From Smithella sp. (GTDB lineage: Bacteria; Desulfobacterota; Syntrophia; Syntrophales; Smithellaceae): a stretch of 64,000 bases of DNA. The stretch is from assembly GCA_007244375.1 (NCBI GenBank), contig SCVW01000025.1, positions 62,001 to 126,000 of the forward strand, given 5' to 3'. Of the stretch, positions 27,445 through 38,124 are shown piece by piece. Positions within the stretch are counted from its first letter, which is position 1, and every line of letters begins with the position of its first letter. Both the position numbers and the translations under genes were made by a program. Below the pieces are notes generated by a model that did no database searches, was not told where the DNA came from, and saw only the letters and a program-made list of their open reading frames with translations.

Positions 27445-29002
27445 TTTTTGCCCTCCACTTTAAACTTATCAGAAAATAAAAAATAATTAATATAAAACAG
27501 GCAACAACTAGAATATCCCCGTATATCGCATAAAAAGTAGGTATATTGACAAATTTTACGCGACCTTTCAAAGCTTCCTGTTTAAAAATATCGGTTTCTG
27601 CAATTACCTTACCACAAGGATCAACAATGCCCGAAATTCCGGTATTGGCTGCCCTTACCAGATAAAGCCTGGTTTCCACGGCCCTGAAAATCGCCATGGA
27701 GAAATGTTGAAACGGAGCGGAAGTTGATCCGAACCAGGCATCATTGGTAATATTGACCAGTAATTCGGCTGATCTGTTTTTATACATTCTGGCGGCAAAA
27801 GGCAATATACCTTCATAGCAAATCAAAACACCTATTTTCTTATCACCCATAGACAAAGGATAATATCCGTTTCCGGTGCCGAAATCACCGATCCCTGCTG
27901 TAAATCCCTCAACAAACGGCATAAATTTTCTAAGCGGTACATATTCGCCGTAGGGAACAAGATGAACCTTATCATACTTTCCGGCAACTTTACCATTGGG
28001 AGATAAAAAGTATGCACTGTTAAATAATTCATCATTATAAGGTGAATATCTTACAGAACCGAATAACAGCCAGTTGTTGGTTTTTAATGACAAATTTACT
28101 ATCTGATCATGCAAACTATTCTTTTCTTCAAATTTAAACGGAACAGCAGTTTCCGGCCAGATAATCAAGTTCCCCTTTGCCGGGAGATTTGTCAGAGAAA
28201 GATTTTCATAGATATTCATTGTCTCTCTTTGATATTGATTACTCCATTTTATAGACTGATCAATATTACCCTGTATTAATGATACTTCCATGCCTGGTGA
28301 ATTCCGCACGGATTTATCAACCTGATCCAAACGAAAAATACCATAAATAAAAACTGTGGCCAAAATTATAGAAACTACAGCGACCAAAACATATTCTTTG
28401 GCCGATCTTTTGCTGATAATTTCAAATATGGTCGCGTTAACTAATACTATTAAAAAAGATAAGCCAAAAACACCGGCAACATCGGCAAACTGAATAAAAT
28501 ATGTGTTTGAATACTGGGAGTAACCAAGATTCTCCCATGGAAATCCGGTAAACAGCGCCGATTTAATATATTCCAGACAAACCCACAAAACCGGTGCAGT
28601 CAAATAAAGTGGAATTCTTTCCCCAAAATATATAATGCAACCGGCAAACAACGAAATATAAGCACTTAGATAACAGGCCAGAAGGAGCATTAGAACAATG
28701 CCCACATACAAAGGCAAACAACCGTAATTGACAATTACAAACGTTATCCAATAGATTATTCCTATATACCCGACCAATCCGGTAATAAATCCCAGAAGCA
28801 AACCCTGAGCAATAGTATTGGCCTTCCTCAGAGCAAAGAACAGGGGAATGAGTGCTGTCCAGGCAATAAAGCCGAACCCATACTTGGGAAAAGATAAGAA
28901 CAATAAAAGACCGCTCAACACGGCTAAAAAAATAGCATCTACCGCCAATTCTGCTCTGACGTTTAACTGAAAATCATTTTTTTTTATGGACTTATTTTTC
29001 AT
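27407..29002 (-). CDS. lnt: Apolipoprotein N-acyltransferase (Lnt)
   Basis: An inner-membrane enzyme of 531 residues that adds the third acyl chain to lipoproteins. It has several N-terminal helices and a C-terminal nitrilase domain with the catalytic triad visible: Glu in IWPETAVPF near residue 280, Lys in YDKVHLVPYGEYVP near 345, and Cys in GVLICYEGILP near 397. It overlaps the 3' end of corC by 11 bases, a common pair, and its end overlaps prfB. Several lipoproteins in this window would be its substrates. Confidence 0.95.
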   Translation of the reverse strand: MKNKSIKKNDFQLNVRAELAVDAIFLAVLSGLLLFLSFPKYGFGFIAWTALIPLFFALRKANTIAQGLLLGFITGLVGYIGIIYWITFVIVNYGCLPLYVGIVLMLLLACYLSAYISLFAGCIIYFGERIPLYLTAPVLWVCLEYIKSALFTGFPWENLGYSQYSNTYFIQFADVAGVFGLSFLIVLVNATIFEIISKRSAKEYVLVAVVSIILATVFIYGIFRLDQVDKSVRNSPGMEVSLIQGNIDQSIKWSNQYQRETMNIYENLSLTNLPAKGNLIIWPETAVPFKFEEKNSLHDQIVNLSLKTNNWLLFGSVRYSPYNDELFNSAYFLSPNGKVAGKYDKVHLVPYGEYVPLRKFMPFVEGFTAGIGDFGTGNGYYPLSMGDKKIGVLICYEGILPFAARMYKNRSAELLVNITNDAWFGSTSAPFQHFSMAIFRAVETRLYLVRAANTGISGIVDPCGKVIAETDIFKQEALKGRVKFVNIPTFYAIYGDILVVACFILIIFYFLISLKWRAKNGDGKYKYTRNN

Positions 29003-29825
29003 TAAGATTATTTGTTTTTAGTTTTTTAATTATTACTTTTTTTATACTGCGTTCATCCGCATTTTCGATGGTAACTTCCAGCCCTTCAATCTGGAATTTT
29101 TCTCCGGATAACGGAATTCTCTTGACCGAATTTAATATCAAGCCGCCCAACGTCTCATATTTATCTTTTTTCAAGCTGATACTCAAATGCTCTTCAACAT
29201 TTTCAATTTCAATTCGTCCATCGAAGATTACCGAACCATCAGGTAATTGTAAAATTCCATCACCTATATTTGTCGTTTCATGTTCATCACGAAGTTCACC
29301 GACAATTTCTTCGAGCAGGTCTTCCAGAGTTATCAAGCCGGCTGTTCCACCATATTCATCAATGACAATAGCCATCTGCTTCTTGTTTTCTTTCAATTCG
29401 TAAAACAATAAATGGGTGTTTTTTGTTTCGGGTATGTAATACGGGGTGTTCAGGCATGCCAACAAATCATCTTTAGTGATTTGTTTTGACCAGAACTTGA
29501 GAATATCTTTGACATTCAGGATGCCGACAATATTGTCAATGGTTCCACGATAAACCGGAATACGCGTGTGCCTCGACTCGATTACTTCATTAACAATTTC
29601 GTCAATCGTTGCCTCAGTGCTAACAGCCGCAATTTCCGTACGCGGAATCATAATTTCACGAACTAAAGTATGCGTAAACTTCAGAATGCCTTCTATCATC
29701 TCCCGCGAAGATGGATCCAGCAGACCGCTTTTTTGTGCTTTATACAACGCGGAATCGATTCTGCTTTTAATATACTTTTCGTCGCGCCAGAAAAAAAGCT
29801 TGAGAATATTTTTCGTAATATTCAA
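28992..29825 (-). CDS. CorC/HlyC-type CBS-domain protein
   Basis: A 277-residue cytosolic protein with two CBS domains (about residues 65-190, with IMIPRTEIAAV and VDEYGGTAGLITLEDLLEE) and a CorC_HlyC transporter-associated domain at the C-terminus. It lacks the DUF21 membrane part of full CNNM/CorB proteins. Homologues take part in magnesium/cobalt efflux or its control. Its position just before lnt is widely conserved in Gram-negative bacteria. The name hemolysin C used for some relatives is misleading. Confidence 0.85.
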   Translation of the reverse strand: MNITKNILKLFFWRDEKYIKSRIDSALYKAQKSGLLDPSSREMIEGILKFTHTLVREIMIPRTEIAAVSTEATIDEIVNEVIESRHTRIPVYRGTIDNIVGILNVKDILKFWSKQITKDDLLACLNTPYYIPETKNTHLLFYELKENKKQMAIVIDEYGGTAGLITLEDLLEEIVGELRDEHETTNIGDGILQLPDGSVIFDGRIEIENVEEHLSISLKKDKYETLGGLILNSVKRIPLSGEKFQIEGLEVTIENADERSIKKVIIKKLKTNNLNEK

Positions 29826-29842
29826 AAATACTTCTCCATGAA

Positions 29843-30280
29843 TTATAAACCGCGTAAATGTTCCGGTCTGATACGGCCCAGATCTTTTTCTTCGAGAACT
29901 GAATAAATCATTTTCAATCCCGAAGCTCTTAAGAATTTCAATTTATCGACATTTTTCCTCAAGATGCTTTTGGCATTAGCATAAGTTCCTATTCTTTCTA
30001 TATTCGGAAGGTTAGTATTGATCAGCTTAAGTGTTTTTTCAAGACGAGGTTGCGGGATAATCAGGGCCTCTCCATCACATAAAAACACCCTGTCCTCATT
30101 CTCATAGTAACCGACCTCATGCAAATCTTTCTTTATTCGTTCCAAGGGCTTAATTTTGAATTTCTTTTGACTATATGCTCCGCAAAAAGAACATTTATTA
30201 TGCGAACAGCCGACGGTGACCTGTAGAAGCAAACTGTAAGCTTCACACAGTGGTCTTATTATAAATCCTTCATAATCCAT
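29843..30280 (-). pseudogene. Radical-SAM protein, apparently truncated after about 145 residues
   Basis: The product begins like a complete radical-SAM enzyme (MDYEGFIIRPLCEAYSLLLQ) and has the cluster motif CSHNKCSFC (CX4CX2C) near residue 25, followed by about half of the TIM-barrel. It then stops at 29843 only 17 bases before corC, where related proteins continue for 150 residues or more. The tail EEKDLGRIRPEHLRGL does not look like the expected SAM-barrel continuation. A 371-residue gene at 57287-58402 shares the CX4CX2C spacing and shows the usual size. Either a deletion removed the 3' half or this is a rare mini-form. I favour a decaying gene. Confidence 0.55.
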
Positions 30281-30397
30281 GATTTAGTTTTATCTCTTTA
30301 AATTATTATAAATTTATATCAGAGCTTAAAACAAAAAAGCAAGTTTTAAACAAATCAGGTAGTTGGTCAGAGTTTCATTAACATTTGTATCTAGCAA

Positions 30398-30429
30398 ACA
30401 AAAAGGGAGTCTCTTGGGCAGACTCCCTT
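30398..30429 (-). terminator. Intrinsic terminator after tRNA-Asp
   Basis: On the minus strand a perfect 10-bp stem AAGGGAGTCT/AGACTCCCTT (30429-30420 with 30412-30403, 7-base loop) is followed by TTTTTG. It ends the lon-tRNA-Val-tRNA-Asp transcript. Confidence 0.85.
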
Positions 30430-30437
30430 GGATTTTC

Positions 30438-30514
30438 TGGCGGGGCCGATGGGACTTGAACCCACGCCCTCCGGCGTGACAGGCCGGCGTTATAACCAAC
30501 TTAACTACGACCCC
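30438..30514 (-). tRNA. tRNA-Asp (GTC)
   Basis: A 77-base cloverleaf with acceptor GGGGTCG/CGGCCCC, T-loop TTCAAGT, anticodon loop CTGTCAC with anticodon GTC, discriminator G and encoded CCA. It lies 36 bases after tRNA-Val on the same strand. Confidence 0.97.
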
Positions 30515-30550
30515 GAAAAATCATTCTTTCAATAATTAATTCAGCATTAA

Positions 30551-30626
30551 TGGTAGGCGGGACAGGGATCGAACCTGTGACATCCACGGTGTAAGCGTGG
30601 CGCTCTCCCGGCTGAGCTACCCGCCC
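30551..30626 (-). tRNA. tRNA-Val (TAC)
   Basis: A 76-base cloverleaf beginning GGGCGGGTAGCTCAG, with anticodon loop CTTACAC (anticodon TAC), T-loop TTCGATC and encoded CCA. It is between lon and tRNA-Asp, probably cotranscribed with both. Confidence 0.97.
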
Positions 30627-30702
30627 CTAAGCCATCAAAAACGCTTTGTGCTTCTAGCAACATTGAAATGCCTTGTCAAGCGATAAAAGCACGAAAAAAC
30701 AT

Positions 30703-33129
30703 TTAATTAACGGATTGAGAACTCACCAGTAGATCTGCCGAACCGGTTGCATTAATATTTCCTTCATCCTGCAGAAAAGCAATTTTCAGTACGTCATCAA
30801 TATGTTCTACAAAAATAATCTTCAGCGCCTTTTGCACGTTTTGCGGAACTTCAGCCAGATCCTTTTCGTTGTCTTTCGGAATAATGACTACTTTTATATT
30901 ACCCCGATGAGCTGCCAGAAGTTTCTCCTTGAGACCTCCAATGGGTAAAACTCTTCCTCTTAATGTAATTTCACCGGTCATTGCCAAATCGGCACGTACT
31001 TTTTTCTTCGTCAGCGCTGAAGCAATTGAAGTAGCCATGGCAATACCCGCAGATGGACCATCTTTGGGAATCGCTCCTTCCGGCACATGAACGTGAATAT
31101 CGATCTTTTCATAAAAATTCCTGGCAAGGCCGAATTGTTCGGCACGGGCACGAATATAACTCAAAGCAGCCTGAACAGATTCCTGCATTACATCACCCAA
31201 CTTACCGGTCATTGTCATTTTCCCGGTTCCTTCCATAATGGAAGCTTCAACCGCGAGAAGTTCTCCACCTACCTCCGTCCAAGCCATTCCTATTGTCAAA
31301 CCCACCTTATCCTTTTCTTCTATCTCACCGTGATGATACTTGGGTACGCCCAAATATTTAGAAAGGGATTTGGAAGTGATAATCACTTTTTTATTTTTAT
31401 CATTATTATTTACTATCTCTTTATTATTTACTATCTCTTTGGCAACCTTACGGCAGATGGAAGCAATTTCGCGATCTAAATTACGCACACCGGCTTCACG
31501 CGTATATTGACGAATAATTTTGAGGAATGCTCCTTTAGTAAATTCAATGTTCCCGGTTGTAAGACCATTTGCTTCCAGTTGTTTCGCAACCAAAAATTTT
31601 TTTGCAATTTGCAACTTTTCCGGCTCAGTATAACCGGCAATTCTGATTACCTCCATTCTGTCCTGCAACGGAGCCGGTATCGTTTGTAAAACATTGGCTG
31701 TAGTAATAAACATGATCTCCGACAAATCATAATCGAGATCAAGATAATTATCATTAAACGCCACGTTCTGCTCGGGATCAAGAACTTCCAACAGTGCAGA
31801 CGATGGATCGCCTCTAAAATCGGAACTAAGCTTGTCCACTTCATCCAGACAAAAAACCGGATTGTTGGATCCTGCCTTTTTCAGCATTTGAATAATCTTG
31901 CCCGGCATTGCTCCGATATAGGTTCTACGATGGCCGCGTATCTCCGCTTCATCGTGAACACCACCCAGAGACATACGCACAAACTTCTTGTTCGTGGCTC
32001 TGGCTACCGATTTGGCAATGGATGTTTTACCCACACCGGGCGGGCCGACCAAACACAAAATGGAACCTTTATTTTTCTTTACCAGTGATTGCACAGCAAG
32101 GTATTCAATAATTCGTTCTTTGACGCTCTTCAGTCCATAATGATCTTCCTCAAGAATCGTTTCTGATTCCTTCAGCGTATATTTGTTTTCAGTTTTTTCC
32201 GACCAGGGCATATCCAATACCCAGTCGATATAATTTCTGACCACCGTAGCCTCTGCCGACATGGGAGTCATCATCTGTAATTTTTTTATTTCATGACGGA
32301 CTTTCTTCACTGCTTCTTCCGACATTTTCTTCTGTTTCAGGCGTTTTTCCAGCTCTGCTATCTCATTGGAAAAGTCATCTTTTTCTCCCATTTCCTTCTG
32401 AATAGCCCGCATTTGTTCGTTCAGATAGTAATCCTTTTGCGTCTTTTCCATCTGTTTTTTGACGCGCCGTTTAATCTTTTCCTCTACCTGCAGGATTTCG
32501 ATTTCAGACAGCATCAATGAATAAATTGCTTCCAGACGTTCCCCGACATCAAATATCTCTATAATCCTTTGTTTGTCTTCCAGCTTCACATTAAGATGGG
32601 TAATAACAACATCCGCCAGTTTGGAAGCGTCTTCAATTACGGCAATTGTTCCGATCATTTCAACATGGATTTTCTTACTAAGCTTCAGATAAAGCTCAAA
32701 AGATTCCTTCACGCTTCTCATGAGAGCCTGTTTTTTGACTTCGTTTTGATCATCAATGTCATCTACCTCATTTACCTTGACCAAGAAAAAATCATTATTC
32801 GGTAAATATTCCCTGATGACTCCACGGGTCTTGCCCTCAACAAGCACCTTTACTGTTCCATCAGGCAAACGTAAGAGTTGAATGATAATGCCAATTGTAC
32901 CAACATTATAAATTTGTTCCTGCGCCGGGTCATCTTCCTTGGCGTTTTTCTGTGCAACCATAAAAATACTTTTTTCGTATTTCATTGCCGATTCCAGCGC
33001 GGCAATAGATTTCTCACGCCCCACAAACAACGGCACAATCATATGCGGAAACATTACAACATCTCTTAGCGGCAAGAGCGGAATTAAAATTGTTTTATCC
33101 TGATCATTGATTTTCTTTTCTTCAAACAT
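30703..33129 (-). CDS. lon: ATP-dependent protease Lon
   Basis: A cytosolic AAA+ serine protease of 808 residues. N-terminal LON substrate domain ([21 protein letters not shown]), Walker [10 protein letters not shown] near residue 360, Walker B CLDEVD near 420, and the protease domain with [11 protein letters not shown] holding the catalytic Ser near 685. Between AAA+ and protease domains there is a short lysine/asparagine-rich loop made by an exact 18-base tandem repeat. Lon closes the tig-clpP-clpX-lon block, 18 bases after clpX. Confidence 0.97.
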   Translation of the reverse strand: MFEEKKINDQDKTILIPLLPLRDVVMFPHMIVPLFVGREKSIAALESAMKYEKSIFMVAQKNAKEDDPAQEQIYNVGTIGIIIQLLRLPDGTVKVLVEGKTRGVIREYLPNNDFFLVKVNEVDDIDDQNEVKKQALMRSVKESFELYLKLSKKIHVEMIGTIAVIEDASKLADVVITHLNVKLEDKQRIIEIFDVGERLEAIYSLMLSEIEILQVEEKIKRRVKKQMEKTQKDYYLNEQMRAIQKEMGEKDDFSNEIAELEKRLKQKKMSEEAVKKVRHEIKKLQMMTPMSAEATVVRNYIDWVLDMPWSEKTENKYTLKESETILEEDHYGLKSVKERIIEYLAVQSLVKKNKGSILCLVGPPGVGKTSIAKSVARATNKKFVRMSLGGVHDEAEIRGHRRTYIGAMPGKIIQMLKKAGSNNPVFCLDEVDKLSSDFRGDPSSALLEVLDPEQNVAFNDNYLDLDYDLSEIMFITTANVLQTIPAPLQDRMEVIRIAGYTEPEKLQIAKKFLVAKQLEANGLTTGNIEFTKGAFLKIIRQYTREAGVRNLDREIASICRKVAKEIVNNKEIVNNNDKNKKVIITSKSLSKYLGVPKYHHGEIEEKDKVGLTIGMAWTEVGGELLAVEASIMEGTGKMTMTGKLGDVMQESVQAALSYIRARAEQFGLARNFYEKIDIHVHVPEGAIPKDGPSAGIAMATSIASALTKKKVRADLAMTGEITLRGRVLPIGGLKEKLLAAHRGNIKVVIIPKDNEKDLAEVPQNVQKALKIIFVEHIDDVLKIAFLQDEGNINATGSADLLVSSQSVN
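31405..31440. repeat. Perfect 18-base tandem duplication inside lon
   Basis: Two exact copies (31405-31422 and 31423-31440) of an 18-base unit encode KEIVNN twice in the linker before the protease domain. In-frame and unlikely to break the fold, but prone to copy-number change. Confidence 0.85.
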
Positions 33130-33147
33130 ATCTTTCCCGTATATTTC

Positions 33148-34410
33148 TTAAGCAGATTCAGACTTGGTTTCGTAAATTAAAATCGGTTTTTCTTCTTTTA
33201 ATACGACCTCTTCACTAATGACACATTCTTTAATGTCACTCTGCGACGGAATATCATACATGATTTCCAGCATTGTATTTTCCAAAATGGAGCGTAATCC
33301 TCTCGCACCGGATTTTCTTTCCATTGATAATTTGGCAACAGCTCTCAGGGCCCCATCCGTAAATTTTAACGCCACATTTTCCAAAGCAAATAGTTTCTTG
33401 TATTGTTTGATAATAGCATCTCTTGGTTCCACTAATATTCTTATTAAAGTGGATTCATCCAATTCATCCAACGTCGCAATAACCGGCAGACGACCGATAA
33501 ATTCCGGTATCAATCCGAATTTTAACAAATCCTCCGACTGGACTTCCGAGAGTAATTCACCAACCCTCTTTTCTTTTTTACTTTTGATTTCCGCACCGAA
33601 ACCCATTACATTTACACCCATTCGCCTGGAGATGATGTTTTCCAGGTCATTAAAAGCACCACCGCAAATGAATAAAATATTCGTCGTGTCCACCTGAATA
33701 AATTCCTGTTGGGGGTGTTTGCGACCACCTTTGGGCGGAATATTGGCCATTGTTCCCTCCATAATTTTCAGCAGAGCCTGTTGCACACCCTCTCCCGAAA
33801 CATCCCTGGTTATGGAAGGATTACCCGATTTCTTCGCAATTTTATCTATCTCGTCAATATAAACGATACCTTTCGATGCTCTTGTAACATCGTAATCTGC
33901 ATTTTGCAGCAAACTTAAAATAATGTTTTCTACATCTTCACCGACATATCCGGCTTCAGTTAGAGTCGTAGCATCGGCAATTGTAAAGGGAACATTGAGA
34001 AACTTCGCCAGTGTTTTGGCCAGAAGAGTTTTGCCTGAACCGGTAGGCCCGATTAAAAGCACATTGCTTTTCTGAATTTCTATTCCATCAGGTTCAACAT
34101 GGGAGAATAATCTCTTGTAATGATTGTAGACGGCAACCGATAATATTTTTTTTGTTTTTTCCTGACCGATAACATATTGATCAAGAAATTTCTTAATTTC
34201 CTTCGGATTGGGCAATCCTTTTTTGGAATCTTTTTCCACAAGGTTGTCTTCCTCTTCCTCAACAATATACCGGCAAAGCTCGATGCATTCATCACAGATA
34301 TAGGCTGTCGGGCCGGCGACCAGTTTCCGAACTTCGCTTTGCATTTTCCCGCAAAAAGAACAAAAAAGCATACCCTGCCCCGTCCGATTATTCTTGCTTT
34401 TTTTTATCAC
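33148..34410 (-). CDS. clpX: ATP-dependent protease ATPase subunit ClpX
   Basis: The AAA+ unfoldase that feeds ClpP, 420 residues. N-terminal zinc-binding domain with four cysteines (CSFC and CDEC, about 17-45), Walker A GPTGSGKT near residue 115, Walker [10 protein letters not shown] near 175, and the RKSGARGLR sensor-2 region near 365. Start is GTG 34410 with AAAGGAG six bases before it; this is 23 bases inside the end of clpP, so they are coupled. Confidence 0.97.
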   Translation of the reverse strand: MIKKSKNNRTGQGMLFCSFCGKMQSEVRKLVAGPTAYICDECIELCRYIVEEEEDNLVEKDSKKGLPNPKEIKKFLDQYVIGQEKTKKILSVAVYNHYKRLFSHVEPDGIEIQKSNVLLIGPTGSGKTLLAKTLAKFLNVPFTIADATTLTEAGYVGEDVENIILSLLQNADYDVTRASKGIVYIDEIDKIAKKSGNPSITRDVSGEGVQQALLKIMEGTMANIPPKGGRKHPQQEFIQVDTTNILFICGGAFNDLENIISRRMGVNVMGFGAEIKSKKEKRVGELLSEVQSEDLLKFGLIPEFIGRLPVIATLDELDESTLIRILVEPRDAIIKQYKKLFALENVALKFTDGALRAVAKLSMERKSGARGLRSILENTMLEIMYDIPSQSDIKECVISEEVVLKEEKPILIYETKSESA

Positions 34411-35026
34411 TTAACTCTCCTTTGTTTGTGTTGGCTGAAGATTCCGGCTTCCGAATGATAATTTCATCGATTAAACCGTATTCTTTAGCTTGTTCACTCG
34501 TCATGAAATAATCCCGTTCCGTATCGTTCATAATTCTGGGAAGCGGTTGTCCCGTTAATTCTGCCAATATTTTGTTTAACTCATCTTTTAATCTTAATAT
34601 CTCTTTTGCCTGAATATCAATATCCGTTGCCTGCCCCTGAAAACCACCCAGCGGTTGATGAATTAAAATTCTCGAATGAGGAAGGGCAAACCGTTTTTTC
34701 TTTTCTCCGGCTGCTAAAAGTATTGCTGCCATGCTGGCTGATTGCCCCATACAAACAGTCGAAATCGGTGACTTAATGTACCTCATTGTGTCATAAATAG
34801 CCATACCGGAACTTACAGAACCACCGGGAGAATTCAAGTAGAAAAATATTTCCTTATCCGGATTATCTGCTTCCAAATACAACATCTGAGCAACAATTAA
34901 ATTAGCTACATTATCATCTATAGCTGTACCCAGAAAAATAATTCGATCTTTTAATAAACGGGAATAGATATCATATGCCCGCTCGCCCCGTCCGTCTTGT
35001 TCAACCACCATAGGGATTAAATTCAC
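34388..35026 (-). CDS. clpP: ATP-dependent Clp protease proteolytic subunit ClpP
   Basis: The tetradecameric serine protease, 212 residues. Catalytic Ser in GQSASMAA near residue 98, His in ILIHQPLGG near 123, Asp in NDTERDYFM near 172. GTG start at 35026 touches the tig stop (TAGTG) and has GGAGG eight bases upstream. The C-terminal tail is longer and more charged than in E. coli. Confidence 0.97.
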   Translation of the reverse strand: MNLIPMVVEQDGRGERAYDIYSRLLKDRIIFLGTAIDDNVANLIVAQMLYLEADNPDKEIFFYLNSPGGSVSSGMAIYDTMRYIKSPISTVCMGQSASMAAILLAAGEKKKRFALPHSRILIHQPLGGFQGQATDIDIQAKEILRLKDELNKILAELTGQPLPRIMNDTERDYFMTSEQAKEYGLIDEIIIRKPESSANTNKGELSDKKKQE

Positions 35027-36348
35027 TATTTAACCTCCATACCTGTATCTTTTTTTTCAACGGTTTTAATATTTGCATTCTGCTCGATAAAGTCAAATAC
35101 CTTTTTCTGCATTATTTCCATTTTAAGATTATCTTTCTTTTCTTCCTCTTCATACATTTTTTTCAGTGATTCATAATCCCGTTTATGCTGGACGGCCAGA
35201 TACTGAAGATATTCTTCGATATCAGTTTCTTCCACAGTGAATGATTCTTTCTCGGCAATCTTTCTTAAAAGCAGGAATGATTTGACAATCTTTTCGGCAT
35301 CATCCTTTAACTTGTCATGCATTTTGAGGCTGAATTCCATCGCCTGATCTCCATCTATACCGGCCGAAATCATTCTTCTTTGAGTATCGGCCATCATATA
35401 ATAAATTTGTCTTTCCACAAGCGAAGGAGGCACCTCAAAATCATTGTCTTTAATCAATTTCTCCGTAATACTGTTTTGCAAATTAACCTCAGCCGTCTGC
35501 TTATTTTTTTCTTCCAAAGACGCGCGGACATCATTCTTAAAGTCTTCAAAAGTATTATACTTTTCAAAGTTTTTTATCAAATTTTCATCATTTTCAGGAA
35601 GTTTCTTTTCTCTTATACTTTTTACTATTACATTAAAAACTACTTCCTGACCGGCAAATTTGCTTTCATGGTAATCGGCAGGAAAAGTTACTTTGATCTC
35701 TTTTTTACCTTCTCTTTTTATGCCAATCAGTTGATCCTCAAAGCCTGGAACAAATCTTCCCGAACCAATTTCCAGGAAATAGTTTTCAGCTTTTAATTCA
35801 TTATAAGCTTCACCATTTAAAGTGCCTTCAAAATCCATCACGACAAAATCACCCTGAACAGATCCACGATCTTCTTTAACTTCTTCCATGGTGGCGAACA
35901 TGTGTCTTATTTCGTCAATTCTCTTCTGAACATCATCATCCGTAACTTTAACTTCTTCTTTTTCTAAATCAAGCCCTCTATAATTTTTTGGTTCGAATTC
36001 TGCTTCGGTTTCAAATGAGGCTGAAAAAGTAAAATTTGTATTCTCTTTTATACCTTCCTGGGTAATCTCAGGCTGTGAAATAGGAACAATCCCTTTTTCT
36101 TCCAGGGTCTGCCAATAATATTTATTAACTATATTGGTTGTTGTTTCGCCTTCTGCCTGATCTTTAAAATAAGTTTCTAATACCTTGCGGGGAATTTTAC
36201 CAGGACGGAAACCTTTAAGCCGAGCTTTCCTTCCGACATCGTGGTATACCGCATCCAGTTCATTTTTAACTTCATCCCAGGGTATCTCCAATGATAATTT
36301 TTTCTTCACGGAACTCAATTCTTCTAATTTCACCACAACCTGACTCAC
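35026..36348 (-). CDS. tig: Trigger factor
   Basis: Ribosome-bound chaperone and prolyl isomerase, 440 residues. The N-terminal ribosome-binding region has the signature [11 protein letters not shown] near residue 45, the FKBP-type isomerase domain spans about 150-245, and the C-terminal helical chaperone arms follow. First protein gene of the tig-clpP-clpX-lon block; tRNA-Leu lies 48 bases upstream on the same strand. Confidence 0.96.
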   Translation of the reverse strand: MSQVVVKLEELSSVKKKLSLEIPWDEVKNELDAVYHDVGRKARLKGFRPGKIPRKVLETYFKDQAEGETTTNIVNKYYWQTLEEKGIVPISQPEITQEGIKENTNFTFSASFETEAEFEPKNYRGLDLEKEEVKVTDDDVQKRIDEIRHMFATMEEVKEDRGSVQGDFVVMDFEGTLNGEAYNELKAENYFLEIGSGRFVPGFEDQLIGIKREGKKEIKVTFPADYHESKFAGQEVVFNVIVKSIREKKLPENDENLIKNFEKYNTFEDFKNDVRASLEEKNKQTAEVNLQNSITEKLIKDNDFEVPPSLVERQIYYMMADTQRRMISAGIDGDQAMEFSLKMHDKLKDDAEKIVKSFLLLRKIAEKESFTVEETDIEEYLQYLAVQHKRDYESLKKMYEEEEKKDNLKMEIMQKKVFDFIEQNANIKTVEKKDTGMEVK

Positions 36349-36396
36349 TATAATATCTCCTTCTTTATGAAATATTTACATCTTTCCGCTGATCAC

Positions 36397-36483
36397 TGGT
36401 GCGAGAGAGGGGATTTGAACCCCTATCCGCTCAGGCGGGCTGGATCCTAAGTCCAGTGCGTCTGCCAATTCCGCCACTCTCGC
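36397..36483 (-). tRNA. tRNA-Leu (TAG)
   Basis: An 87-base class II tRNA: acceptor GCGAGAG/CTCTCGC, long variable arm, anticodon loop CTTAGGA (anticodon TAG), T-loop TTCAAAT and encoded CCA. Directly upstream of tig. Confidence 0.97.
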
Positions 36484-36689
36484 CTTTCGATTTTTATATA
36501 TTCATTACATAATAAAATGTCAACGCGGATTATTTCTGTAACTATATACAAAACCAGTTAAATTAAGCTTTTCATCCAGTTATGTATTTGATTACACGCT
36601 TTTATGCAAGAAAAATGTCCTAACAACTACAATGGTAATGGACATTAAACAAGATTGTCATCAGATGAAAATGTAAGCGCATAATTTGA

Positions 36690-36722
36690 CAAAAGAAAAG
36701 GGGATAACCTCCGGTTAACCCC
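36690..36722 (-). terminator. Intrinsic terminator after tRNA-Pro
   Basis: On the minus strand GGGGTTAACC pairs with GGTTATCCCC (one mismatch, 3-base loop) and is followed by TTTTCTTTTG. It separates tRNA-Pro from tRNA-Leu/tig. Confidence 0.75.
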
Positions 36723-36732
36723 ATTATTTTAC

Positions 36733-36809
36733 TGGTCGGGGCGAGTGGATTTGAACCACCGGCCCTCTGAACCCCATTCAGATACGCTACCAGACTGCGC
36801 CACGCCCCG
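36733..36809 (-). tRNA. tRNA-Pro (GGG)
   Basis: A 77-base cloverleaf with acceptor CGGGGCG/CGCCCCG, anticodon loop ATGGGGT (anticodon GGG), T-loop TTCAAAT and encoded CCA. Confidence 0.96.
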
Positions 36810-37271
36810 ACATGCTGCAAGGTGTTGGGTCATTACCATTACAGTAAAACCCTGTCAAGAGCAAATACATCGTTTTTTTGCATAATTATCACATTTAATT
36901 TTATCCAAAAATTCATGGATATTCACCAATGTACATATAATTTTGAGAATCATGATTATAAAATTTTTCAGTAAACTGCGGAGCACTACAGCTTCTGCTT
37001 TGCAGAATTGTTTTCAGCAATCTTTATCAAAATGGATAATTTGGTTAACAGATTTCAGTGCTCTTAGTGACTTTATAGTAACATCCAGGTTGTTTATTAT
37101 TCGCTTCTGAATTTGGAATTTCACAATAATCTTATTGACACTGTAGCTTCATATGTGTTAGTGAAAACTTATGGAAGGTATTAATTAAATTTACAATTTT
37201 GTTCAATGGATCGTCTATTTTCGACATTTTTAATATAAACGCCAGATTTATTGTCAACAAAGGAGTTGTCT
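36810..37271. other. Gene-free spacer between tRNA-Pro and the DRTGG cluster
   Basis: About 460 AT-rich bases between outward-facing units. I see no coding frame with family features. A 6-bp hairpin TTCTGC/GCAGAA lies at 36993-37007, and TTGACA occurs near 37136 without a convincing -10. The promoter of the DRTGG cluster should be here but I could not place it. AAGGAG at 37260-37265 is the ribosome site of the first gene. Confidence 0.5.
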
Positions 37272-37646
37272 TTGAAATTACGGGAAGTTAAAGAGATACT
37301 TGATGCCGATGTAATTGTCGGTGCGGAAAAATTGGAAATAGAAGTCAAAACAGCTTTTGGAGCTGATTTAATGAGTGATGTTCTTGCTTTTGCTAAATCA
37401 GGAAGTCTTTTACTGACAGGACTGACCAATGCCCAAGTTATTAAAACAGCTGCAGCCAGAAATATTGCTGCTATCATTCTGGTTAGAGGAAAACAACCTT
37501 CATCCGAAGCCATAAACATGGCTAAAGAGCTTCAAATTCCCATCTTAGCTACGAAATATATTTTATTTGAAACAGCTGGTATTTTATATAATAAAGGTAT
37601 AGTCGGTTGCCTGAAAAAAGTAGAAAGTGACAGTCTATATAAATAA
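37272..37646 (+). CDS. DRTGG-domain protein, copy 1
   Basis: A compact protein of about 124 residues made of a single DRTGG domain (AFGADLMSDVLAFAKSGSLLLTGL near residue 30). DRTGG domains are ligand-sensing or regulatory modules found in phosphotransacetylases and CBS proteins and, as stand-alone forms, beside multimeric [FeFe]-hydrogenases. The start is TTG 37272 with AGGAG six bases before it, matching the TTG start of copy 2. About three quarters of residues are identical to copy 2 by eye, so they are a recent tandem duplication. Role unknown; regulation of the hydrogenase is an inference from neighbourhood. Confidence 0.8.
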   Translation: MKLREVKEILDADVIVGAEKLEIEVKTAFGADLMSDVLAFAKSGSLLLTGLTNAQVIKTAAARNIAAIILVRGKQPSSEAINMAKELQIPILATKYILFETAGILYNKGIVGCLKKVESDSLYK

Positions 37647-37749
37647 GAATACATTGACAGTAAAGTTTAATATATGATAGTAAAAAAACTATTATAATTT
37701 TGATATTTAAATAAAAAAAACAAAATGTTTTTCTTATGAGGATTGGATA

Positions 37750-38124
37750 TTGAAACTTCAAGAAGTAAAAAAAATACTTAATGCCGAAGTAATAGTCGGT
37801 GAAGAAAAATTAGACATGGAAGTCAAGACAGCTTTTGGGGCTGATTTGATGAGTGATGTTCTTGCTTTTGCTAAAGCGGGAAGTCTTTTGCTGACAGGTC
37901 TGACAAACAGCCAGGTAATTAGAATAGCCCATGTTATGGATATTGCAGCTATAATTTTAGTGAGAGGAAAAAAACCTCCTACCGAAACAATAAACCTGGC
38001 TAAAGAATTTAAAATTCCTGTTCTAACAACCAAATATATTTTGTTTGAAACAGCCGGCCGTCTTTACACTAAGGGTATTGTTGGTTGTCTGGAACAAGTT
38101 GAAGATCACAGTGCACACGGCTGA
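37750..38124 (+). CDS. DRTGG-domain protein, copy 2
   Basis: The tandem partner of copy 1 with the same length and TTG start (MKLQEVKKIL). Core motifs AFGADLMSDVLAFAK and KYILFETAG are unchanged, while the middle helix and the last 12 residues differ. GAGGATTGGATA precedes the start; the ribosome site is weaker than in copy 1. Its end overlaps the anti-sigma-like ATPase gene by 26 bases, so those two are coupled. Confidence 0.8.
   Translation: MKLQEVKKILNAEVIVGEEKLDMEVKTAFGADLMSDVLAFAKAGSLLLTGLTNSQVIRIAHVMDIAAIILVRGKKPPTETINLAKEFKIPVLTTKYILFETAGRLYTKGIVGCLEQVEDHSAHG

Noticed and set aside
37135-37165. TTGACA near 37136 as promoter of the DRTGG cluster
   Set aside because: No acceptable -10 at 15-19 bases; left as unlocated.
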